Source: Methylophilaceae bacterium
GTDB lineage: Bacteria; Pseudomonadota; Gammaproteobacteria; Burkholderiales; Methylophilaceae
Assembly (NCBI GenBank): GCA_013141125.1
Contig: JABFRO010000001.1
Coordinates: forward strand, 1,364,001-1,428,000
DNA: 64,000 bases
Direction of reading: 5' to 3'
Under the pieces are notes generated by a model. That model was given only the letters and a program-made list of their open reading frames with translations, was not told the DNA's origin and did not search any database. The stretch's first letter is position 1. Each line of letters starts with the position of its first letter. Shown in pieces: positions 58,061 to 64,000 of the stretch. A program made the translations under genes and the position numbers.

Positions 58061-58351
58061 ATGCAAGAAAACCCTAATTCCATTCCCTCTAACTCTCCAG
58101 AGTTGCAGCGTGAAGTGGCTGCATTAATGGTTGAGTGTCTTAATCTTGAAATCAGCGCCGATCAAATCATTCCCGATGCGCCCTTGTACGGCGAAGGTTT
58201 GGGTCTGGATTCGATTGATGTGCTAGAAGTGGCGCTGGTAGTTTCCAAGCGTTACGGCTTGCAACTGCGCAGCGATAGTGCTGACAATCGGCATATTTTC
58301 AGCTCGCTACACAGCCTATCCGACTATATCGCTGCCAAAAGAACCCGCTAA
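58061..58351 (+). CDS. acyl carrier protein of the aryl polyene-type cluster
   Basis: A 96-residue acyl carrier protein. The phosphopantetheine attachment Ser lies in GLGLDSIDVLEVAL, near residue 49. The frame extends 25 codons upstream to 57986, but the ATG at 58061 gives a normal length and N terminus. It overlaps the next gene by one base (TAATG). It would carry the growing polyene chain or its starter unit. Confidence 0.85.
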   Translation: MQENPNSIPSNSPELQREVAALMVECLNLEISADQIIPDAPLYGEGLGLDSIDVLEVALVVSKRYGLQLRSDSADNRHIFSSLHSLSDYIAAKRTR

Positions 58352-58992
58352 TGCTGCGTCGCATTCTGTGCGGGCTGGGCATTGCTGCGCTGGTAATCGG
58401 CTATCAGCTTTTGGCGCATTACACCAATGAATCTACAGAAAATGGCCGTTGGGGCGCATGGGTGGCCATTGCACCAGTACTATTGATTGCTTTGCTGCTG
58501 GCTTGGCGCTCAAGTCGGCGCGTTATTATGCTGGGCGGGTTAATTTTGTTAAGTCTGGCATTGTGGGCAAAATGGCCGTTACTTGAACATCACTTCGGGC
58601 TGGTTTATTGGCTGCAAAGTGCGGGTATGCAACTTATATTATTCGTGACCTTCGGCCGCACCCTGCTAGCCGGGCGGCAACCTCTGTGTACTCGCTTTGC
58701 CATGATGGTGCATGGCTCATTGAACCCGCAGCATGAAATTTACACCCGTCAAATCACTTTAGCCTGGGCTATGTTTTTTGCCGTAATGATGCTTACCTCT
58801 ACTTTGCTGTTTTTTCTGACATCACTCGCCACCTGGTCGTTCTTTGCCAATCTGTTAACGCTACCTTTGATTGCCTTAATGTTTATCGTCGAATATAGCG
58901 TGCGCAAATGGCGGCTACCCGATACCCAACATGCGCATTTCCTGGATGCAATTCGGGTATTTTTGAACAGCTCCGCACGTTCTTCACGCTAA
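58351..58992 (+). CDS. COG4648-like membrane protein of the aryl polyene-type cluster
   Basis: A 213-residue protein with about six hydrophobic segments, no catalytic motif visible, and charged stretches typical of an inner-membrane protein. Proteins of this kind sit between the carrier protein and the AMP-ligase in aryl polyene clusters; their role is unknown. It is coupled to the upstream carrier protein by a TAATG overlap and is followed after 7 bases by the ligase gene. Confidence 0.72.
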   Translation: MLRRILCGLGIAALVIGYQLLAHYTNESTENGRWGAWVAIAPVLLIALLLAWRSSRRVIMLGGLILLSLALWAKWPLLEHHFGLVYWLQSAGMQLILFVTFGRTLLAGRQPLCTRFAMMVHGSLNPQHEIYTRQITLAWAMFFAVMMLTSTLLFFLTSLATWSFFANLLTLPLIALMFIVEYSVRKWRLPDTQHAHFLDAIRVFLNSSARSSR

Positions 58993-58999
58993 TTTCATC

Positions 59000-60334
59000 A
59001 TGACCTCATTGCCACTGCTTTCGCATGCTGCTCGGGACAGCATTATTGCCTGGTGTGCCGAAGGGACTGTCACGCTGCACCAGTTTCTAGCCGAAGTGCA
59101 TCAGCTTGCTGCGCGCTTTCCAGCCGGCAGCCACCTGCTCAATATGTGCTGTGACCGCTACCACTTTAGCGTCGGCCTGGCGGCGGCGATTGTGGCCAAC
59201 AAAATCAGTTTGCTGCCATCTACCCACACCCCGGAAATAGTACGCCAGATCAATATTTTTGCGCCTGATGTATTTTGTTTGACCGATAACGAAGCTTGCA
59301 CGGTAGACCTGCCGCAAATGCGCTATCCAGATATGGCCGTTAGTCCGACAGATACTTATGCCATCCCGCAAATAGATAGCAAACAATGCATCGCCATCGT
59401 ATTCACTTCCGGCTCCACCGGCACTCCCCAACCGCATCCAAAAACCTGGGACGCACTGGTGAGCAGTGTGCAGGCAGAAGCCTTGCGTTTGGGGCTGTTA
59501 CCTAATTCACACAGTACCATTATTGGCACTGTACCGCCGCAGCATATGTATGGCTTTGAATCCACAGTGCTGATGGCATGGCTTAGCGGAAATGCACTCA
59601 GTCATGCGCAGCCATTTTACCCGGCTGATATTGGCCAAACACTGTCAGCAATAGCCGCACCACGTGTGTTGGTGTCTTCGCCATTTCATTTGCGCGCTTT
59701 GCTGGATGCGGGGCTGGTGTTACCAGAAATTGCACAAGTAGTTTGCGCTACAGCACCGCTATCAAAGCCGCTTGCACATGCCATTGAGGCACGTTGCCAT
59801 GCGCCGCTTATGGAAATCTATGGCAGCACCGAAACCGGTCTGATTGCTACCCGCCACCCCACACAAACCGCAGAATGGCAGTTGTTGCCTGGCGTTGAAC
59901 TAATCAAGGATGACAATGGTGTGCGCGCTTATGGAGCCCACATTATGGGCTCAATCACCATGGGCGATATTATTGAACCGATTTCAGAAGAACACTTTTT
60001 ACTGCATGGGCGTATCGCCGATATGGTCAATATCGCTGGTAAACGGCACTCATTGGCGAGCCTCAATCATCTGTTGAATAGCATTCCCGGCGTGGTGGAT
60101 GGGGCTTTTTATATGCCTAAGGAAAGCGAAGAGGATCGCATTACCCGAATGGCTGCATTTGTAGTCGCACCCGGGATGGAGGCTTCTTATTTGCTGGCGG
60201 CATTGCGCGAACATATTGATCCGGTGTTTTTACCGCGTCCCTTGCAGTTTGTGGATGCGCTACCTCGCAACCACACAGGAAAACTACCTCAATCCGCATT
60301 GCAAGCGCTGATGCAAGCGCAAAAGCTCGCATGA
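59000..60334 (+). CDS. AMP-dependent acyl/aryl ligase
   Basis: A 444-residue member of the ANL adenylating superfamily, short for the family. The nucleotide loop is FTSGSTGTPQPHPK (about 135-148), YGSTETGLIA is the adenine-binding motif, and the HGRIADMVNIAGKR hinge with NHTGKLP near the C terminus supplies the catalytic Lys. In aryl polyene clusters such ligases activate 4-hydroxybenzoate-type starters for the carrier protein. It overlaps the next gene by 4 bases (ATGA). Confidence 0.88.
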   Translation: MTSLPLLSHAARDSIIAWCAEGTVTLHQFLAEVHQLAARFPAGSHLLNMCCDRYHFSVGLAAAIVANKISLLPSTHTPEIVRQINIFAPDVFCLTDNEACTVDLPQMRYPDMAVSPTDTYAIPQIDSKQCIAIVFTSGSTGTPQPHPKTWDALVSSVQAEALRLGLLPNSHSTIIGTVPPQHMYGFESTVLMAWLSGNALSHAQPFYPADIGQTLSAIAAPRVLVSSPFHLRALLDAGLVLPEIAQVVCATAPLSKPLAHAIEARCHAPLMEIYGSTETGLIATRHPTQTAEWQLLPGVELIKDDNGVRAYGAHIMGSITMGDIIEPISEEHFLLHGRIADMVNIAGKRHSLASLNHLLNSIPGVVDGAFYMPKESEEDRITRMAAFVVAPGMEASYLLAALREHIDPVFLPRPLQFVDALPRNHTGKLPQSALQALMQAQKLA

Positions 60335-60633
60335 GCAACACCGCAAGCTGGACAGTTCCCTTGGATCACCCCGCTTTTGCCGGGCATTTTCCCGGCATGC
60401 CTATACTCCCCGGCGTGGTGCTACTGGACGTTGTACTCCATACCATAACGGTAGCGATCGGACAGGCACTGGCGGCTTGTGAAATCAGTTCTGTCAAATT
60501 TCTAAACCCGGCAAAACCGGGTGACGAACTGCTGATTCAATATATTATTCAACCTAACGGCACCATACGTTTTGACATTGCGGCAGGTCTGCGCAAAATT
60601 GCCAGCGGTAGTATTTTGACCAAATTATCTTAA
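60331..60633 (+). CDS. FabZ/ApeI-like hotdog dehydratase
   Basis: A 100-residue hotdog-fold protein with the dehydratase signature DHPAFAGHFPGMPILPGVVLLD-like block at about residues 12-33 (catalytic His in GHFPG). In aryl polyene synthesis such proteins remove water from 3-hydroxyacyl intermediates to create the conjugated chain. It starts at an ATGA overlap with the ligase and is followed 14 bases later by the acyltransferase gene. Confidence 0.85.
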   Translation: MSNTASWTVPLDHPAFAGHFPGMPILPGVVLLDVVLHTITVAIGQALAACEISSVKFLNPAKPGDELLIQYIIQPNGTIRFDIAAGLRKIASGSILTKLS

Positions 60634-60647
60634 ATTACCGAATCCGC

Positions 60648-61586
60648 ATGACACACCATCAAGCCGCCAACCACACCGCATGGGTGCATAATAAAGAACG
60701 TAGCAATATGTTTATGATGCGCGTCATGACCTGGATTTCATTGCGTATGGGGCGGCGCATTGCGCGTGCGGTGCTGCATATGATTGCTCTCTATTTTCTG
60801 CTATTTGCGCCAGCTAGTCGGCAAGCCTCGCGTGCTTATCTTCGGCTTGCCTTAGGCCGCCCTGCCCGTTGCCGTGATTTGTACCAGCATTTCTTCACCT
60901 TTGCTGCCACTATTCATGATCGCGTTTATCTGGTCAATCGCCGATTTGATTTGTTTGATTTTGAAGTGCATGGCTTGGATACTCTGAATGACCTGCTTGC
61001 CAATGGCAAAGGTTTGTTTCTGATGGGGGCGCATCTGGGTAGCTTTGAAGCCATCCGTGCGCTCGGTCGCAAAGATCCAAATTTGCGTGTCGTCATGGTC
61101 ATGCACGAGGATAACGCTAAAAAAATCAACGCCATGCTGACGGCCATTAATCCTGAAGCCGCGTTGGATATTATCGGATTGGGGCATATCGACTCCATGA
61201 TAAAGTTGCAGGAACGATTGGATGAAGGCTATGTGGTTGGCATGTTGGGGGATCGCACACCCGGCAATGATCCCTTGTACCCTGTGCAGATTCTCGGCAC
61301 CGAGGCTAGCTTGCCCAGCGGCCCTTTTCGCTTGGCAGCATTGCTCAAGCGTCCAGTGGTGTTTATGACCGGGCTATATATGGGCGGCAATCGTTATTCC
61401 ATCCATTTTGAAGCGTTGGCGGATTTTTCCAATATCACCCGCAGCGAGCGTGATGCCGCGCTACAAACGGCTATCACGCGTTATGCTACGTTGCTGGATC
61501 AATACTGCCGCAAGGCACCCTACAACTGGTTTAATTTTTTCGATTTCTGGCAACCTGCAAGCACTGAAAACTCTCCCAAATCATGA
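60648..61586 (+). CDS. LpxL/HtrB-type lysophospholipid acyltransferase
   Basis: A 312-residue membrane-associated acyltransferase. A hydrophobic N-terminal segment (about 38-58) precedes the HX4E active-site motif GAHLGSFEA (His near 127). A second block reads GMLGDRTPGNDPLYPV, then LPSGPFRLAALLKRPVVF. In aryl polyene clusters such an enzyme is thought to attach the polyene to a lipid-like anchor for outer-membrane display. The stop overlaps the next start by 4 bases (ATGA). Confidence 0.85.
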   Translation: MTHHQAANHTAWVHNKERSNMFMMRVMTWISLRMGRRIARAVLHMIALYFLLFAPASRQASRAYLRLALGRPARCRDLYQHFFTFAATIHDRVYLVNRRFDLFDFEVHGLDTLNDLLANGKGLFLMGAHLGSFEAIRALGRKDPNLRVVMVMHEDNAKKINAMLTAINPEAALDIIGLGHIDSMIKLQERLDEGYVVGMLGDRTPGNDPLYPVQILGTEASLPSGPFRLAALLKRPVVFMTGLYMGGNRYSIHFEALADFSNITRSERDAALQTAITRYATLLDQYCRKAPYNWFNFFDFWQPASTENSPKS

Positions 61587-62206
61587 TGACATCACCCTCC
61601 TTTTTTGCGCTGCACTGTTTGCGGCACATGCTCATTGCGCTCATGCTGATCCCCACGCTGACATCGATGACAAGTTTTGCCGCCCAGTGGAATGCCGACT
61701 GGAATATAGACCAGCTCATGCGTGGTCTGGCGCAAAGCCCTTCCGGCCGTGCCAGCTTTGTTGAAAAAAAATCCATCGCCATGCTTGACAAACCGGTGGA
61801 ATCCTCGGGCGAGCTGTTCTACAGCGCGCCCGACCATCTGGAAAAACGCACCCTCAAACCCAAACCTGAATCCATGATTCTCGATCAAGGCACGCTGCTC
61901 ATCGAACGTGGGCGTAAACAACATCGTTTGCCATTGCAGGATTACCCGGAACTGGCAGTTTTTATCGACAGCATACGCGGCACGCTGGCGGGTGATAAAC
62001 AGGCACTGGAGCGCAATTACAAACTAAGTCTGGAGGGTGGTGCTGAAAACTGGACACTGCAACTGTTGCCGACCAATGAAAAAATGCTGACGGTAGTGCG
62101 GCGCATCCGCATCGCCGGCGCGCGTGATGCGGTACTTAGTATCGAAATCATCCAGACCGATGGCGACAGCTCGCTCATGCTCATCGAGAAACTACCCACG
62201 CCATGA
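61583..62206 (+). CDS. LolA-like outer-membrane lipoprotein carrier family protein
   Basis: A 207-residue periplasmic protein with a signal peptide (about 1-33, ending SFAAQWN) and a LolA-like beta-half-barrel: RASFVEKKSIAMLDKPVESSGELFY-type opening and FYSAPDHLEKRTLKPKPESM. It probably carries a hydrophobic cargo across the periplasm for the exporter encoded next. It is coupled by ATGA overlaps on both sides. Confidence 0.82.
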   Translation: MMTSPSFFALHCLRHMLIALMLIPTLTSMTSFAAQWNADWNIDQLMRGLAQSPSGRASFVEKKSIAMLDKPVESSGELFYSAPDHLEKRTLKPKPESMILDQGTLLIERGRKQHRLPLQDYPELAVFIDSIRGTLAGDKQALERNYKLSLEGGAENWTLQLLPTNEKMLTVVRRIRIAGARDAVLSIEIIQTDGDSSLMLIEKLPTP

Positions 62207-64000
62207 GCAAAAAACCAAACCGGGTCAAGTCTGGCCGGATTGCCATTGTCTTGTGGTTGGCATTCATCCTCGCTTGCGCCTTTATCATCAGCCGCAGCCA
62301 GTTCACTGCCGACTTATCCGCTTTTTTTCCGCGTAGCCCGGCACCGGCACAGCAATTAATGTTAGAACAACTGCACGATGGCCTGGCTTCGCGTCTGATC
62401 CTGGTGGGCATAGAAGGCTCAGACACCGCCACCCGCGCCCGACTTTCCAAACAAATGGCGCAGCGTCTGCGTGTAGACGCAGCTTTCATCAGCGTCAATA
62501 ATGGTGAACCGGTCAGCGCCGAGCGTGACCGTGCCTTTCTGTTCAACCATCGCTATCTGCTCAGCCCAGCCGTATCGCCTGCACGTTTCAGCGCGGAAGG
62601 TCTACACAACGCCTTGAGCGACAGCATAGACCTGCTCGCCTCACCCGTCGGCTTGATGGTTAAATCTTTGCTACCGCGCGATCCTACCGGTGAGATGCTG
62701 CAATTGTTGGAACAGCTCGACAGCGGCAGCCAGCCGAGCTTGGTCGATGGTGCCTGGGCATCTCGCGATAGCAAACGCGCATTGTTACTGCTGCAAACGC
62801 ACGCTTCCGGCTCCGATACCGATGCCCAGCAACGTGCCATGACGGCCATTAAGTTGGCATTCAAGAGTGCCGCCAGCGCTACACCAGCTGCCAGCCTGGT
62901 GATGACCGGTCCCGGCGTATTTTCGGTCACCTCACGCGACACCATCCGAACCCAGGTCAGCCGTTTATCCATCATCAGCATGGCGCTGATTGCTACATTA
63001 TTATTGCTGGTTTACCGCTCTTTCACCGCGCTGGCGCTGGGCTTTTTACCCGTTATCAGCGGTGCGCTGGCAGGCATCGCCGCTGTCAGTCTGGGCTTTG
63101 GTACAGTGCATGGCATCACCTTGGGCTTTGGCACGGCCTTGATAGGCGAGGCCGTGGATTATTCGATTTACCTGTTCATGCAATCGGAGCAGTCAAACCA
63201 ACAGGATGCTAACCAGCATAACTGGATCCAGCGCTTCTGGCCGACGATACGCCTCGGTGTATTGACCTCGATATTCGGCTTTGCCTCGCTGCTGCTCTCC
63301 GGCTTCCCTAGTCTGGCACAGCTAGGCCTGTATTCCATTGCCGGACTGATAACTGCCGCCAGCGTGACGCGCTTCATCCTGCCGCATCTAATACCCAGCC
63401 ATTTCCGCATTCATGATGTTTCCACCATCGGCCGCTTGCTCTCGCGTCTGGTACAGCGCGTTACCGTCCTGCGCTGGGCAGTGGCCATATTACTGCTGGC
63501 CGCCTGTACCGTTCTCATCCAGCACCGTGCCAGTTTGTGGAATGATAAAATATCTTCATTAAGTCCCGTATCGCAGGCCGATATTGCACTGGATGCCAGC
63601 CTGCGCGCCGACATGGGCGCACCGGATGCGCGTTATCTGGTGGTGGTATCTGGCGTCAGTCAGGAATCCGTTTTGCAGTCTGCTGAACAAGTTTCCGCGC
63701 TGCTGCAAACACTGGTCGAAACAGGCGCACTTGCCAGCTTTGAAAGCCCCAGCCGCTATCTGCCCAGCGCCGCCACGCAATATGCCCGACGCGCCAGCCT
63801 ACCGCCAGCCGATGTACTGCAAAATGTTATCCAACAAGCGGTTGAGGGCTTGCCGATACAGGCGCAGCGCTTCGCACCGTTTATTGCCGATGTCACCGCC
63901 GCCCGCAATCAGCCGCTGTTGCAGCCGGGCGATCTGCAACAAACCTCCATGGCCATGGCCGTGGATGCCCTGCTCATTCATAGCAAGCAGCACTGGAGCG
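62203..64000 (+). CDS. MMPL/RND family exporter, 3' end beyond window
   Basis: An open frame from the ATG at 62203 to the window end (599 codons, no stop). One N-terminal transmembrane helix (about 12-30) leads to a periplasmic domain. A cluster of helices then includes TLLLLVYRSFTALALG, ISGALAGIAAVSLGFG and FGTALIGEAVDYSIYLFMQ, with a conserved Gly-Glu-Asp pattern typical of the proton relay. A second periplasmic domain begins near residue 445. In aryl polyene clusters an MMPL protein exports the product. Confidence 0.87.
   Translation, partial: MSKKPNRVKSGRIAIVLWLAFILACAFIISRSQFTADLSAFFPRSPAPAQQLMLEQLHDGLASRLILVGIEGSDTATRARLSKQMAQRLRVDAAFISVNNGEPVSAERDRAFLFNHRYLLSPAVSPARFSAEGLHNALSDSIDLLASPVGLMVKSLLPRDPTGEMLQLLEQLDSGSQPSLVDGAWASRDSKRALLLLQTHASGSDTDAQQRAMTAIKLAFKSAASATPAASLVMTGPGVFSVTSRDTIRTQVSRLSIISMALIATLLLLVYRSFTALALGFLPVISGALAGIAAVSLGFGTVHGITLGFGTALIGEAVDYSIYLFMQSEQSNQQDANQHNWIQRFWPTIRLGVLTSIFGFASLLLSGFPSLAQLGLYSIAGLITAASVTRFILPHLIPSHFRIHDVSTIGRLLSRLVQRVTVLRWAVAILLLAACTVLIQHRASLWNDKISSLSPVSQADIALDASLRADMGAPDARYLVVVSGVSQESVLQSAEQVSALLQTLVETGALASFESPSRYLPSAATQYARRASLPPADVLQNVIQQAVEGLPIQAQRFAPFIADVTAARNQPLLQPGDLQQTSMAMAVDALLIHSKQHWS

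Overview
The window is bacterial chromosome, most likely from a betaproteobacterium. The order purF-cvpA-SPOR protein-folC-accD-trpA-trpB-trpF-truA-fimV-asd-leuB-leuD-leuC, followed by YajQ, arg, HU, PpiD, lon-clpX-clpP-tig and dxs-ispA-xseB, is typical of Nitrosomonadales-type genomes (Methylophilaceae, Gallionellaceae and relatives). The genus is not determined and this placement is inference from gene content. About 1-34.9 kb is nearly all minus strand housekeeping: purine, fatty-acid, Trp, Leu and Arg synthesis, protein quality control, folate and isoprenoid synthesis. It includes tRNA-Asp, tRNA-Val and tRNA-Leu and several hairpin terminators.

From 35.1 to 47.5 kb the genes are mixed in orientation: recQ, a ComEA-like helix-hairpin-helix protein, metG, the Mrp/ApbC iron-sulfur carrier, a DUF429 protein and a Lys/Ala/Pro-rich exported protein. 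The three oxidative pentose-phosphate enzymes follow (pgl on the minus strand, gnd-zwf on the plus strand), with a dienelactone hydrolase-like gene among them, then dcd.

The unusual region is 47.6-55.6 kb. Directly after dcd lies a visibly AT-richer four-gene operon of the His-Xaa-Ser (Hxs) type. It encodes a secreted precursor-like peptide ending in seven His-Xaa-Ser triplets (HxsA), a small HxsD protein, and two radical SAM enzymes (HxsB and HxsC). hxsB is split after codon 36 by a 1,885-bp insertion sequence. Removing the element and one copy of its 3-bp AAC target duplication restores one continuous 486-codon frame. A second copy of the same element, equally long but differing at about a dozen residues of its transposase, lies in the opposite orientation downstream of hxsC, so the pair brackets hxsB'-hxsC like a composite transposon. 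The second copy sits inside a tandem duplication of about 0.5 kb that contains the promoter region and first 48 codons of the next gene, a decarboxylase. The other repeat unit preserves the empty insertion site, which fixes the element's ends and target duplication.

From 55.6 kb onward a full-length PLP-dependent Orn/Lys/Arg decarboxylase is followed by a tightly overlapping set of genes: acyl carrier protein, COG4648-like membrane protein, AMP-ligase, hotdog dehydratase, LpxL-type acyltransferase, LolA-like protein and an MMPL exporter cut by the window end. This is the order expected for the accessory half of an aryl polyene (APE) pigment cluster. The ketosynthases and other core genes would lie beyond the right edge.
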